Part shown: positions 1 through 10,246 of the stretch, piece by piece
How positions within the stretch are numbered: the stretch's first letter is position 1
How the letters are laid out: each line of letters starts with the position of its first letter
Assembly: GCA_030625645.1 (NCBI GenBank)
Contig: DAOUQH010000003.1
Location: forward strand, 1 to 43,299
From: Flavobacteriia bacterium
GTDB taxonomy: Bacteria; Bacteroidota; Bacteroidia; Flavobacteriales; Flavobacteriaceae
DNA: 43,299 nt
Reading direction: 5' to 3'
Program-made: the position numbers and the translations under genes
The notes under the pieces: generated by a model
The model's input: only the letters and a program-made list of their open reading frames with translations
The model's database searches: none
What the model was told of the DNA's origin: nothing

Positions 1-1650
1 ACTCCCCTATTAAGAGCGCTTCAAGCTGTTGACAAACACGCCACGGCTGTTGCTAAATATTTTGATAAAAATGTAACTAAAGTTAATGCCTCATTAGGTG
101 TTGAACAAGAATATTTTTTAATTGACAAAGCTCTTGTTATATCTCGTCCAGATCTTTTAATGACAGGACGTACATTATTGGGTCATGGATCTGCCAAAGG
201 TCAGCAATTAGATGATCATTATTTTGGAAGTATTCCGCAAAGAGCTATGAATTTTATGCGCGAGTTAGAATCGGAATGTATGAAATTAGGAATTCCTGCA
301 AAAACTCGTCACAATGAAGTAGCTCCAAATCAATTTGAATTGGCTCCTATTTATGAAGAAGCAAATCTAGCTGTAGATCATAATTCATTAATGATGGATA
401 TAATGGGGAAAATTGCTTCAAAACATAACTTAAGAGTTTTATTACACGAAAAACCATTTGCTGGAATTAATGGTTCTGGTAAACACAATAACTGGTCATT
501 AACTACAGATACCGGTGTAAATTTATTAGGCCCTGGAAAAACTCCTATGCGGAATTTACAATTCTTAACATTCTTTATCAATACAATTAAAGCAATTAGA
601 GAATACGAAGAATTAATGCGAGCAGGTATTGCATCAGCAAGTAATGATCACAGACTGGGAGCAAACGAAGCTCCACCAGCAATTATTTCTGTATTTATTG
701 GTGCGCAATTAACTAAAGTATTAAATGAACTAGAAAGTGTTACTGATGGTAAATTATCACCAGAAGAAAAAACTGATCTTAAATTAAATGTTGTAGGTAA
801 AATTCCTGAAATTTTATTAGATAATACCGATAGAAACCGAACTTCACCTTTTGCCTTTACAGGAAATAAATTTGAATATAGAGCAGTTGGATCAACAGCA
901 AATAGTGCAAATCCAATGACTGTTTTGAATACTATTATAGCAAAACAATTAAAAGACTTTAAAATACAAGTTGATAAATTAATTAAAAATAAAGATCTTA
1001 AAAAAGATGAAGCTGTTTTCAATGTATTACGCGAATATATTAAAGAATCAAAAGATATTTTATTTGAAGGCAATGGATATGGTCAAGAGTGGGAAGATGA
1101 AGCTGCAAGACGCGGACTAAGCAATAACAAAACAACTCCTTTAGCAATTAGAGCAAAAATTAGCAAAAAATCTATTGATCTATTTGAAGAAATGGAAGTT
1201 ATGAGTAAAGTTGAATTAGAGGCTAGGCATGAAATTGAATTGGATGAATATTCATTAAGAATACAAATTGAAGGTAGGGTTTTAGGTGATATCGCATTAA
1301 ATCACATTATTCCAACAGCTGTTAATTATCAAAATAAATTAATTAAAAATGTAACAGGTTTAAAAAATCTATTCGGAAAAGATTTTGAAACTATCTCTAA
1401 AGAACAAATGGATCTAATCAGGAAGATTTCTGAACATATATCTGGCATTACAACCAAAACAAAAGCAATGGTTGAAGAGCGCAAAAAAGCAAATAAATTA
1501 GAAGATGCTGAAGAAAAAGCTATTGCCTATTGTGATAATATAAAGCCTTATTTTGATGAAATAAGATACCATTGTGATAAACTAGAATTAATGGTTGACG
1601 ATGAATTATGGCCATTAACTAAATATCGTGAAATGTTGTTTACGAGATAA
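1..1650 (+). CDS. glnN: Glutamine synthetase type III (GSIII), 5'-truncated by window edge
   Basis: Frame 1 is open from base 1 (TPLLRALQAVDKHATAVAKYF...GVEQEYFLIDK) and joins ORF 160..1650. Motifs such as RHNEVAPNQFELAPIYEEANLAVDHN and NRTSPFAFTGNKFEYRAVGS are typical of the GSIII C-terminal region. Confidence 0.95.
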   Translation, partial: TPLLRALQAVDKHATAVAKYFDKNVTKVNASLGVEQEYFLIDKALVISRPDLLMTGRTLLGHGSAKGQQLDDHYFGSIPQRAMNFMRELESECMKLGIPAKTRHNEVAPNQFELAPIYEEANLAVDHNSLMMDIMGKIASKHNLRVLLHEKPFAGINGSGKHNNWSLTTDTGVNLLGPGKTPMRNLQFLTFFINTIKAIREYEELMRAGIASASNDHRLGANEAPPAIISVFIGAQLTKVLNELESVTDGKLSPEEKTDLKLNVVGKIPEILLDNTDRNRTSPFAFTGNKFEYRAVGSTANSANPMTVLNTIIAKQLKDFKIQVDKLIKNKDLKKDEAVFNVLREYIKESKDILFEGNGYGQEWEDEAARRGLSNNKTTPLAIRAKISKKSIDLFEEMEVMSKVELEARHEIELDEYSLRIQIEGRVLGDIALNHIIPTAVNYQNKLIKNVTGLKNLFGKDFETISKEQMDLIRKISEHISGITTKTKAMVEERKKANKLEDAEEKAIAYCDNIKPYFDEIRYHCDKLELMVDDELWPLTKYREMLFTR

Positions 1651-1676
1651 TTGTTAGAATATGATTATATTTAAAG

Positions 1677-1704
1677 TCCCATATTTAATTAGTTTAATAT
1701 GGGA
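1677..1704 (+). terminator. Putative rho-independent terminator after glutamine synthetase
   Basis: Inverted repeat tcccatatt...aatatggga 27 nt after the stop codon, followed by ttttattt. Confidence 0.65.
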
Positions 1705-1791
1705 TTTTATTTGAACATTTAATTGTAATACTTATCACTTAACTTGATGGGTTTTGCTGTTTCTTTGTAAAAAAAACAAAAGCAAAAGAAA

Positions 1792-2103
1792 ATGGGATTC
1801 TTTAACTTATTTGACGGAAATAATACCACTTCAATTGAGGAATATTTAGATAAAGATGCAATTGTAGTTGATGTTAGAACAGTACATGAATTTGCAAGAG
1901 ATCATGTAGAAGGCTCAAAAAACATTCCACTTAATGCCATCACAAGCCAATTTAAAGAAATGATAGAACTAGGTAAACCTATTATCACTTGCTGCCATAG
2001 CGGTGCAAGAAGTGGATCTGCAGCAAATATTTTAAAACAGAATGGTATTGATGCAATTAATGGTGGGCCATGGCAAAATGTTGATTCTTGTATAAAAAAA
2101 TAA
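1792..2103 (+). CDS. Rhodanese-like domain protein
   Basis: Single rhodanese domain: VVDVRTVHEFARDHVEGSKNIPL and active-site loop CCHSGARSG. Confidence 0.9.
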   Translation: MGFFNLFDGNNTTSIEEYLDKDAIVVDVRTVHEFARDHVEGSKNIPLNAITSQFKEMIELGKPIITCCHSGARSGSAANILKQNGIDAINGGPWQNVDSCIKK

Positions 2104-2125
2104 TTTATAGAAGTGCTATGTCATG

Positions 2126-3079
2126 TCATTTTTTATTGAATCTAATTTGAGGATAATTAGTTTCTAAAATATTTATTCTCTCTTTTAATTTCTTTAAAAA
2201 TTCCTGATGTTTCTTAGATTCAATTCTAAATGGTTTGTGCTGTAATGATTTTTGAATTCCGTTAACTTCTTCCATAATAGGATAAACTTTTTTATCAATC
2301 CAAGAGTTAAAAAACTTTCCCCAAATATATTCCATCGCTATTTCATTTGGATGAATTAAATCACTTTTGTAAAATCTATAATCTCGTAAATCATCCATCA
2401 TAATTTCAAATGAAGGAAAATAAAAAATACGTTTATTGTCAATAATTTCATGAATTGCCGAAAGCAAAAATGCCTTACTCAATGAATTCTCAGCCAAACC
2501 ATCTTTAACATGCCTTACCGGACTAACCGTAAATAAAAAAGTAGCAGATGGGTTAATAGACCTAATTTTTTTAATTGTACTCCTTAAACTTTCAACAATC
2601 TCAGCAATAGAAAGTAATTCATTATTAAATTCCTTTTGTGAAACTTTATGACAATTAGCTACCAAATCTGAGGTTTCTTTAAAACGATAAACTCTTGCGG
2701 TACCAAGAGTAATAAAAATATGTGAAGCAGTTTCTAATGAAATGTTTGATTTTTGAATTTCATAATTTATTTTAGTTAAAATTTTATCCTCTTTATCAGA
2801 TGAAAATCTGGTATGATGGTTAAAGCTAAACCACATATCATTGTAGAAATTCAAATCGTTCTTTGTATATTTTAAATTATCTACAGAATCTGATATTGCT
2901 TTTTCAATTGCTAAAGGATTGAAAATAATACCATGTGAATTAGAAGTATTATTAAACTTAAAATGATTAAAATGAGTTTCTATATTTTCAGTAAAACATG
3001 AACCAAAAAGTACAATATTCGAATTATAATCAATTAGACTTTCCTGTTTTGGTATATTTATTTCAGTACGGAATTTCAT
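2126..3079 (-). CDS. GSCFA domain-containing protein
   Basis: N-terminal NIVLFGSCFTENIETHF (GSCF signature) and FITLGTARVYR. Confidence 0.9.
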   Translation of the reverse strand: MKFRTEINIPKQESLIDYNSNIVLFGSCFTENIETHFNHFKFNNTSNSHGIIFNPLAIEKAISDSVDNLKYTKNDLNFYNDMWFSFNHHTRFSSDKEDKILTKINYEIQKSNISLETASHIFITLGTARVYRFKETSDLVANCHKVSQKEFNNELLSIAEIVESLRSTIKKIRSINPSATFLFTVSPVRHVKDGLAENSLSKAFLLSAIHEIIDNKRIFYFPSFEIMMDDLRDYRFYKSDLIHPNEIAMEYIWGKFFNSWIDKKVYPIMEEVNGIQKSLQHKPFRIESKKHQEFLKKLKERINILETNYPQIRFNKK

Positions 3080-3115
3080 AAAAAGACAATTTTAGTTTTG
3101 ACTATCAGAAAAATA

Positions 3116-3940
3116 TCAATTCATAAGGTTTTCATTAAGCGGCTTTTGTAAAGAAACAAAATGTTGCATAATCGTATCTTTAGAAACCTTCCAAATTCTA
3201 AATCCTAAATCACTAACAGAATCTAAATTTTTACTCGTTGCTTCACCGCTTACTAATTGAATGTTTTTATAGTTATTAATTAGTGGTTTATGGGCATGCC
3301 CTGATAGATAGGCAACAACATTATTTTGATCAAATAGATTTAATAATTCTTTTCTCTTTTCTAGAGGTAGATTAAAGTATCCTTCTTGTTCCTCAAAATT
3401 ATTTACAAATAATGGATAATGACCTATAATAAAAATTGGTTGCTTTTTTAACATAATAGATTTAAGTGTTTCTTTAAACCAATCATCGTGTTTTTTTGAC
3501 TCATTTATAATATCCTCTTTCCATAATTGGGAATTGGTTACCACAAATGAGAATCCTTTATTTTCAATTTTATAATAATCCTTCCCAATAGTTTTCCTAT
3601 AAAAACTAAGTGTTGAGTCATTTGGAATATTTCCTACATCGTGGTTTCCAGGAGCACAATAACATGGTATATTAAATTTATCTCTAATATTTTTGAAATC
3701 TGCATACGAACTATCTGTAGCATCATTAACTAAATCGCCACAAATAAGAACAAAATCAGGATTGATTGAGTTAATTTGTTTTACTGCCTGATTGAAAGTT
3801 TTAATATCATGATTATGACCACCCATACCTAGTTGTGTATCGCATAGTTGTACAAAAGTGAAAGAATTATTTTCTTTTTTTGAACATGATAATGCTAAAA
3901 AAAGAACAAACCCCGCAAAATACTTATGAAAATGTAACAT
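3116..3940 (-). CDS. Metallophosphoesterase lipoprotein
   Basis: Lipobox LALSCSKK. Calcineurin-like motifs QLCDTQLG, CGDLVND, GNHD, GHYPL, SGHAHKP. Confidence 0.9.
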   Translation of the reverse strand: MLHFHKYFAGFVLFLALSCSKKENNSFTFVQLCDTQLGMGGHNHDIKTFNQAVKQINSINPDFVLICGDLVNDATDSSYADFKNIRDKFNIPCYCAPGNHDVGNIPNDSTLSFYRKTIGKDYYKIENKGFSFVVTNSQLWKEDIINESKKHDDWFKETLKSIMLKKQPIFIIGHYPLFVNNFEEQEGYFNLPLEKRKELLNLFDQNNVVAYLSGHAHKPLINNYKNIQLVSGEATSKNLDSVSDLGFRIWKVSKDTIMQHFVSLQKPLNENLMN

Positions 3941-3986
3941 AATAATTTTTAAAAGATAGCTTTATAAGATTCAATAATTTAATGTT

Positions 3987-6599
3987 CTACTTCAAATAAT
4001 CTTTTGACTTTTCCAGAGCTTCTTTAATTCCACCTGGATTTTTACCTCCAGCAGTCGCAAAGAAAGCCTGACCTCCACCTCCACCTTGAATGTATTTTCC
4101 AAGTTCTCGAACGATTGTTCCGGCATTAAGGTTTTTTTCTGAAACTAAAATTTTTGAAATATAAACTGTTAAAATAGCTTTGTCATTAAGCTCTGACCCA
4201 GCTATAAAAAATAAATTATCAACTTTATTGGCAATATCAAATGCTAACTTTTTAATAGCTCCTCCATCCATTTCCACTTTAGCAGAAATAAAATTAACAC
4301 CGTTAATCTCCTCAATATTTTTAATCAAATCATCTTTTAATGAACCTGCTTTTTCATTTAAAAGCTGTTCTAAATTTTTCTTTAATTTTATATTTTCATT
4401 TTGTAAATTATTGATAGTCTGCAAAACGTTAGCGGGATTTTTTAAGCTACTTTTTATTTGAATAAGTTCTTGATTTTTTGCAATAAAATAATCTTTTACT
4501 CCATCATTTGTAATGGCTTCAATTCTCCTAATTCCTGCGGCAATAGCACCTTCTGAAGTTATTTTAAAATACCAAATATCGCCTGTGTTTTGCACATGTG
4601 TACCACCACAAAGCTCCATTGATGATCCAAACTTTATAGTTCTTACAGTATCTCCATATTTTTCTCCAAATAACATTAAAGCACCTTGTTTATGCGCTTC
4701 CTCTAAAGGAATATTTCTGTTTTCTTCTAACGAAATTTTCTCACTGATTCTTGCATTTATGAAATTTTCAATATTTTTTATTTCTTCTTCAGTTAATTTT
4801 GAAAAATGTGAAAAATCAAATCGCAAACCTTTTGAATTTACAGCCGACCCCTTTTGCTCTACATGCTCACCTAAAACTGAACGCAATGCTTGATGCAATA
4901 AATGTGTAGCCGAATGGTTGCATGCTATTCTGAACCTTACTTTTGTACTAACAATCACCTTGAATTTTTGATGAATCTCTTTAGGTAAATTCTTAGTATA
5001 ATGTAAAATTAAATTATTCTCTTTTTTTGTGTCAATAATATAAATTACATCACCATTAGAAGTTTCTAAAACACCTTGATCACCTATTTGTCCTCCTCCT
5101 TCTGGATAAAATGGAGTCATATTAAAAACCAACTGGTACATGTCACCATCTTTTTTGGTAGTTACTTTTCTATAACGAGTTATCTTAATACTCGCTTCTA
5201 AATAATCATAACCTATAAACTCTTCAACATCATCATCTATCAAAACAACCCAATCAGAAGTATCAATACTTGCTGCTGCACGAGAACGGATTTTTTGTTT
5301 TTCCATTTCAACTGCAAAGCCTTTTTCTTCAAATTTTAATCCTTTTTCTCTTAAAATTAATGCTGTTAAATCTTTTGGAAAACCGTAAGTATCATATAAC
5401 TCAAAGCCTTTTGCTCCACGAACAGTTTCTCCTTTTGTACTTTCAATAATATTATCTAATAATACTAAGCCTTGATCTAGTGTTCGTAAAAACGATTTCT
5501 CTTCTTCCTGAATTACACCGGAAACCAATTGTTTTTGAGCTTTAATTTCGGGAAATGATTTTCCCATTTGTTTACCTAATACATCTACCAATTTATAAAT
5601 AAAAGCTTCTTTTTGATCTAAGAAAGTAAATCCGTAACGAATTGCTCTTCGTAATATCCTTCTTATTACATAACCTGCACCATTATTTGAAGGCAATTGT
5701 CCATCCGCAATAGCGAAAGCAACAGCACGAACATGATCTGCAATTACACGAATAGCAATGTCAACCTTTTCATTTTTACCGTAAATATTATTGGTAATTG
5801 TTTCAATTTCCTTAATTAAAGGCATAAAAACATCGGTATCATAATTTGATTGTTTGTTTTGTAAAACCATACACAATCTTTCAAATCCCATTCCGGTATC
5901 CACATGTTTTGCAGGAAGATTTTCTAGACTTCCATTGGCTTTACGGTTAAATTCCATAAAAACCAGATTCCATAATTCTACAACCTGCGGATGATCCTTA
6001 TTCACCAATTCTTTACCCGATAACTTTTCTTTTTCTTCCTTTGAACGAATATCTACATGTATTTCACTACAAGGCCCGCATGGTCCTTGTGCACCCATTT
6101 CCCAAAAATTATCATTTTTATTTCCGTTAAGGATTCTATCTTTATCAATATATTTAGCCCAATTATCGTATGCTTCCTGATCAAATTCTAAACTATCTTC
6201 TTCGCTTCCTTCAAAGACAGTAACATATAAATCATTTTTATTAATTTTTACAACTTCGGTAAGAAACTCCCATGCCCAAGCAATAGCTTCCTCCTTAAAG
6301 TAATCACCAAAACTCCAGTTTCCTAACATTTCGAACATAGTGTGATGATATGTATCCATACCCACTTCTTCCAAATCATTGTGTTTTCCCGAAACTCGTA
6401 AACATTTTTGAGTATCGGCAATACGATTTACCTCTACTTTTTTTTGTCCTAAAAAATATTCTTTAAACGGATTCATACCAGCATTAACAAACATTAATGT
6501 TGGGTCATTTTTATTAACTAATGGTGCAGAAGTAACTATTTTATGCTCTTTGGAAATGAAAAAATCTAAAAATTTTTGTCTTATCTCTTGTGAAGTCAT
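3987..6599 (-). CDS. alaS: Alanine--tRNA ligase
   Basis: Full-length 870 aa: [61 protein letters not shown]-terminal [17 protein letters not shown]. Confidence 0.98.
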   Translation of the reverse strand: MTSQEIRQKFLDFFISKEHKIVTSAPLVNKNDPTLMFVNAGMNPFKEYFLGQKKVEVNRIADTQKCLRVSGKHNDLEEVGMDTYHHTMFEMLGNWSFGDYFKEEAIAWAWEFLTEVVKINKNDLYVTVFEGSEEDSLEFDQEAYDNWAKYIDKDRILNGNKNDNFWEMGAQGPCGPCSEIHVDIRSKEEKEKLSGKELVNKDHPQVVELWNLVFMEFNRKANGSLENLPAKHVDTGMGFERLCMVLQNKQSNYDTDVFMPLIKEIETITNNIYGKNEKVDIAIRVIADHVRAVAFAIADGQLPSNNGAGYVIRRILRRAIRYGFTFLDQKEAFIYKLVDVLGKQMGKSFPEIKAQKQLVSGVIQEEEKSFLRTLDQGLVLLDNIIESTKGETVRGAKGFELYDTYGFPKDLTALILREKGLKFEEKGFAVEMEKQKIRSRAAASIDTSDWVVLIDDDVEEFIGYDYLEASIKITRYRKVTTKKDGDMYQLVFNMTPFYPEGGGQIGDQGVLETSNGDVIYIIDTKKENNLILHYTKNLPKEIHQKFKVIVSTKVRFRIACNHSATHLLHQALRSVLGEHVEQKGSAVNSKGLRFDFSHFSKLTEEEIKNIENFINARISEKISLEENRNIPLEEAHKQGALMLFGEKYGDTVRTIKFGSSMELCGGTHVQNTGDIWYFKITSEGAIAAGIRRIEAITNDGVKDYFIAKNQELIQIKSSLKNPANVLQTINNLQNENIKLKKNLEQLLNEKAGSLKDDLIKNIEEINGVNFISAKVEMDGGAIKKLAFDIANKVDNLFFIAGSELNDKAILTVYISKILVSEKNLNAGTIVRELGKYIQGGGGGQAFFATAGGKNPGGIKEALEKSKDYLK

Positions 6600-6632
6600 G
6601 GCTATAAATTATGTCTATTTTTGATATGTTTA

Positions 6633-6662
6633 TTTGTTAGTAACAAAAAAATTGTAATTTTG
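6633..6662 (+). promoter_or_regulatory. Bacteroidetes-type promoter upstream of M23 peptidase
   Basis: TTTG (6633-6636), 18-nt spacer, TAATTTTG (6655-6662). This matches the TTG/TAnnTTTG -33/-7 consensus of Bacteroidetes sigma-ABfr. Confidence 0.6.
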
Positions 6663-6719
6663 TTGACTGTGCTTAGTATTTTTAACTAATTAATTGCAAA
6701 AATAATACAATTAAAGTAT

Positions 6720-7691
6720 ATGGCGAAAGTAAAATATTATTACGACTCCGACACTCTATCTTACAGGAAAATAGAGTATCGTAAACGCGATAAATTTAGG
6801 AAGTTGATATTGTTTACAGCTGCATCGATAATGTTTGGTTTTTTATTTATGCTTTTTTCGGCTCAATTTATTGAATCTCCTAAAGAGAAAGCAATGAAAC
6901 GAGAGCTAGAAAACATGAAATTAAATTATAAATTATTAGATAAAAAGATAGCTCAAGCCGAAAGTGTTTTGTCTGATATACAAGAAAGGGATAACAATAT
7001 TTACCGAATGTATTTTGAGGTAAACCCAATACCAGACGAACAAAGAAAAGCAGGTTTTGGTGGTGTTAATCGTTATAAAACTCTTGAAGGATTCGATAAT
7101 TCGGAAATGATAATAGAAGCTTCCAAAGATTTAGATATCCTATCAAAAAGACTGTATATTCAGTCAAAATCATTAGATGAAATATCTATTTTAGCTAAAG
7201 ATAAAGAAGAACTTTTAGCTTCTATTCCCGCAATTCAACCTGTAGCAAATGAAAATTTAACTCGAATGGCTTCTGGCTATGGATGGAGATCAGACCCCTT
7301 TACAAAAGCAAGAAAGAAACATAAAGGAATGGACTTTACTGCTCCTCGAGGAACTCCAATTTATGCAACTGGTAACGGAAAAGTAATAAGAGCAGACAAT
7401 AGTTCATCAGGTTTTGGAAAACATATAAGAATCGATCATGGTTTTGGCTACATTACCCTTTATGCACACATGTCAAAATACAATGTAAAAAAAGGAAAAA
7501 AAGTAAAACGTGGTGATATTATAGGCTTTGTTGGAAATACAGGAAGATCAAAAGGAGCACACTTACATTATGAAGTAAGATATAATGGAACTCCTATTAA
7601 TCCAATAAACTTTTATTATGGAGATTTATCTCCTAAAGAATTTATAGAAATGTTGAAAAATGCTTCGCAAGAAGGACAATCATTTGACTAA
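6720..7691 (+). CDS. M23 family metallopeptidase (LytM/peptidoglycan endopeptidase-like), membrane anchored
   Basis: N-terminal TM segment. GYGWRSDPFTKARKKHKGMDFTAPRGTPIYATGNGKV...GAHLHYEVRYNGTPINP. Confidence 0.93.
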   Translation: MAKVKYYYDSDTLSYRKIEYRKRDKFRKLILFTAASIMFGFLFMLFSAQFIESPKEKAMKRELENMKLNYKLLDKKIAQAESVLSDIQERDNNIYRMYFEVNPIPDEQRKAGFGGVNRYKTLEGFDNSEMIIEASKDLDILSKRLYIQSKSLDEISILAKDKEELLASIPAIQPVANENLTRMASGYGWRSDPFTKARKKHKGMDFTAPRGTPIYATGNGKVIRADNSSSGFGKHIRIDHGFGYITLYAHMSKYNVKKGKKVKRGDIIGFVGNTGRSKGAHLHYEVRYNGTPINPINFYYGDLSPKEFIEMLKNASQEGQSFD

Positions 7692-8020
7692 TGCATATAG
7701 ACTTACAAGACAAACGATATTATAGAATTGGTGAAGTTGCCAAGGCTTTTGATGTAAATACATCATTGATTAGATTTTGGGAAAATGAATTTGATATAAT
7801 TCAACCTAAAAAAAATAAAAAAGGTAATCGCATGTTTACTCAAGAAGATGTTAAAAATTTGCAATTAATTTTTTATCTTGTCAAAGAAAAAGGTCATACC
7901 TTAGAAGGCGCAAAAATTAAATTAAAAGAAAACCCTCAAGAAATCAATAACAAACACAATATTATTGTTAGACTGGAAAATATTAAAAATGAATTATTAA
8001 ATATTAAAAATCAACTATAA
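7691..8020 (+). CDS. MerR family transcriptional regulator
   Basis: YYRIGEVAKAFDVNTSLIRFWENEFDIIQPKKNKKGNRMFTQEDV. Overlaps the preceding stop by 1 nt (TAATG). Confidence 0.9.
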   Translation: MHIDLQDKRYYRIGEVAKAFDVNTSLIRFWENEFDIIQPKKNKKGNRMFTQEDVKNLQLIFYLVKEKGHTLEGAKIKLKENPQEINNKHNIIVRLENIKNELLNIKNQL

Positions 8021-8038
8021 ACTTAAAAATTATTTATT

Positions 8039-8632
8039 ATGAAAAAATGGCTTCCCTTAATTATTATATTAGTAATTATATTTGGAATTTTTAAATGGGG
8101 TGTTGGAATAAACAACACTATGGTAACCAAACAAGAAACAGCAAAAACTCAATGGGCTAATGTTGAAAGTGCATACCAACGTAGAGCTGACCTTATACCT
8201 AATTTAGTGAATACTGTAAAAGGCTACGCAAGTCACGAAAAAGAAACTTTAGAGGGTGTTATTGAAGCAAGAGCAAATGCTACAAAAACAACTATTGACC
8301 CTACAAATGTCACTCCCGAACAAATGGCTGCTTTTCAAAAATCTCAGGATGGGCTTAGCGGAGCTTTAAGTAAATTAATGGTTGTTGTTGAAAAATATCC
8401 TGATTTAAAAGCAAATCAAAACTTCTTAGAACTACAAAGTCAATTAGAAGGTACGGAAAACCGTATCAATGTTGAACGTAGAAGATATAATGAAACTGCA
8501 AAAGACTATAATATTTTTACTAAGAAATTCCCTGCATCATTATTAGCAGGAATGTTAGGGTTTGACGAACTTGTACTTTTCGAAGCTTCTGAAGGAAGCG
8601 ATAAAGCACCTACTGTAGATTTTAATAATTAA
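8039..8632 (+). CDS. lemA: LemA family protein
   Basis: N-terminal TM, QWANVESAYQRRADLIPNLVNTVKGYASHEKETLEGVIEARANA, INVERRRYNETAKDYN. Confidence 0.95.
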   Translation: MKKWLPLIIILVIIFGIFKWGVGINNTMVTKQETAKTQWANVESAYQRRADLIPNLVNTVKGYASHEKETLEGVIEARANATKTTIDPTNVTPEQMAAFQKSQDGLSGALSKLMVVVEKYPDLKANQNFLELQSQLEGTENRINVERRRYNETAKDYNIFTKKFPASLLAGMLGFDELVLFEASEGSDKAPTVDFNN

Positions 8633-8650
8633 GATTATATAAATAGCTTT

Positions 8651-8678
8651 TCTAGCCAAAGTCTCCACTTTGGCTAGA
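8651..8678 (+). terminator. Intercistronic hairpin between lemA and TPM gene
   Basis: Perfect 11-bp stem tctagccaaag / ctttggctaga with 6-nt loop (tctcca). Only a weak T-tract follows (ttattttaaat). Confidence 0.55.
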
Positions 8679-8697
8679 TTATTTTAAATATTTTATT

Positions 8698-9135
8698 ATG
8701 ACCAATGTTGAAGAATTTTTATCAAATGAAGAAGAAAAAAAAATAATTGACGCTATTCAAATAGCCGAAAAAAATACTTCAGGTGAAATACGCGTCCATA
8801 TTGAAAATAGCCATAATACTTCTTGTTTAGAACGTGCTGAAGATGTTTTTCATATTCTTCGAATGGACAATACTAAAAATGAAAATGGTGTTTTATTTTA
8901 TGTATCGGTTGAAGATAAAGAGTTTGCTGTACTTGGTGATAAAGGAATTGATAGAGTTACACCCGATGATTTTTGGGATAGTATAAAGAATCGAGTTTGT
9001 GGTGAATTTGCCAAAGGAAATAATGCTGATGGTTTAATACTAGGCATCATTGAAGCCGGTCAAAAATTAAATAAATTCTTTCCTTACCAAAGTGATGACA
9101 AAAATGAATTACCTGATGAAATTTCTAAAGGTTAA
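8698..9135 (+). CDS. TPM domain protein (TLP18.3/Psb32/MOLO-1)
   Basis: AEKNTSGEIRVHIENS...ENGVLFYVSVEDKEFAVLGDKGIDRVTPDDFWD; directly downstream of lemA. Confidence 0.88.
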   Translation: MTNVEEFLSNEEEKKIIDAIQIAEKNTSGEIRVHIENSHNTSCLERAEDVFHILRMDNTKNENGVLFYVSVEDKEFAVLGDKGIDRVTPDDFWDSIKNRVCGEFAKGNNADGLILGIIEAGQKLNKFFPYQSDDKNELPDEISKG

Positions 9136-9179
9136 TTCTTAAGTTAAACCATCAATTTTTCAACTAAAAATTTCTAAAA

Positions 9180-10232
9180 ATGTCTGTTTTCTACAAACTT
9201 CCTGTAAAAGAAATAATACGCGAAACCCAAAATACCGTATCTATTCTTTTTGATATTCCTGAAAATTTAAAAAATGAGTTTCATTTTATACCAGGTCAAT
9301 ATATTACTATAAAACAAGAGATTAATGGCGAACTTCTTCGTAGAGCATATTCAATTTGTTCTTCACTAAAAAGTGATGAGATTAGAATTGCTGTTAAAGC
9401 AATTGATAATGGAAAATTTTCTGTTTTTGCCAATACCAAATTAAAAGAAGGAGATATTTTAGAAGCTTCAATTCCCGAAGGAAAATTTATTTTACAAACA
9501 GATAAAGAAAATAATAATGATTACATTGCTTTTGTTTCTGGAAGTGGAATTACTCCAGTTCTATCAATGATTGAAACTGTTTTAGAAATAGAAAAGAATA
9601 GTAAATTCATATTGATCTATGGAAATAAAAGTTCTGACCAAACAATCTTTAAAACCAAACTAGATAAACTTTCTAAATTATATCCTAATAATTTTGAAGT
9701 AAATTATGTTTTTAGTCAAAAAACAGAAGATTACGCTTTGTCTGGAAGAATTAATAAGGATATCGTTTCAGAAATAACCAAAAATAAATATAAAAATATA
9801 ACTTTTGACCAGGTATTTTTATGTGGCCCAGAGTCAATGATTAATACTGTAAAAGATGACTTAACAAATCAAGGTGTTTCTTCAAAAAATATTCTTTTCG
9901 AATTATTCTCAATCAGTTCTTCTATAAAAGAAAAAACAAAAGAAATTAGTGGAACATCACAAATTACTTTTATTTTAGATGAAGAAGAAGATACTTTCGA
10001 AATGCAAAAAAGTGAAACTATATTAAGTGCTGCTTTAAGAAATAATTTAGATGCACCTTACTCATGTCAGGGTGGAATCTGCAGTAGCTGTTTGGCAAAA
10101 GTTATAGAGGGCGAAGCCGTTATGGATAAAAACACAATTTTAAATGAAGAAGAGGTGTCAGAAGGTTTAATTTTAGCTTGTCAAGCACATCCAACCACAT
10201 CAAAAATCATTATTGATTTTGATAATGTATAA
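9180..10232 (+). CDS. PaaE-like ferredoxin-NAD(P)H oxidoreductase with C-terminal 2Fe-2S domain
   Basis: FAD-binding RRAYSICSS, NAD-binding SGSGITPVLSMIE, LCGPESMI, C-terminal YSCQGGICSSCLAKVIEGEAVMDKN...ILACQAHP. Confidence 0.88.
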   Translation: MSVFYKLPVKEIIRETQNTVSILFDIPENLKNEFHFIPGQYITIKQEINGELLRRAYSICSSLKSDEIRIAVKAIDNGKFSVFANTKLKEGDILEASIPEGKFILQTDKENNNDYIAFVSGSGITPVLSMIETVLEIEKNSKFILIYGNKSSDQTIFKTKLDKLSKLYPNNFEVNYVFSQKTEDYALSGRINKDIVSEITKNKYKNITFDQVFLCGPESMINTVKDDLTNQGVSSKNILFELFSISSSIKEKTKEISGTSQITFILDEEEDTFEMQKSETILSAALRNNLDAPYSCQGGICSSCLAKVIEGEAVMDKNTILNEEEVSEGLILACQAHPTTSKIIIDFDNV

Positions 10233-10246
10233 TTTTAAAATCAGCT

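Noticed and set aside
378-1073. Minus-strand ORFs of 67 and 141 aa inside glutamine synthetase
   Set aside because: Antisense to a strongly conserved gene; composition shows no domain. Shadow ORFs.
1730-1790. A-rich stretch with imperfect inverted repeat before the rhodanese gene (gggttttgctgtttctttgtaaaaaaaacaaaagcaaaag)
   Set aside because: Pairing is imperfect and driven by A/T tracts; not distinguishable from composition.
4180-4893. Plus-strand ORFs of 93 and 126 aa opposite alaS
   Set aside because: Antisense shadows of alaS with Ser/Phe/Ile-rich translation and no motif.
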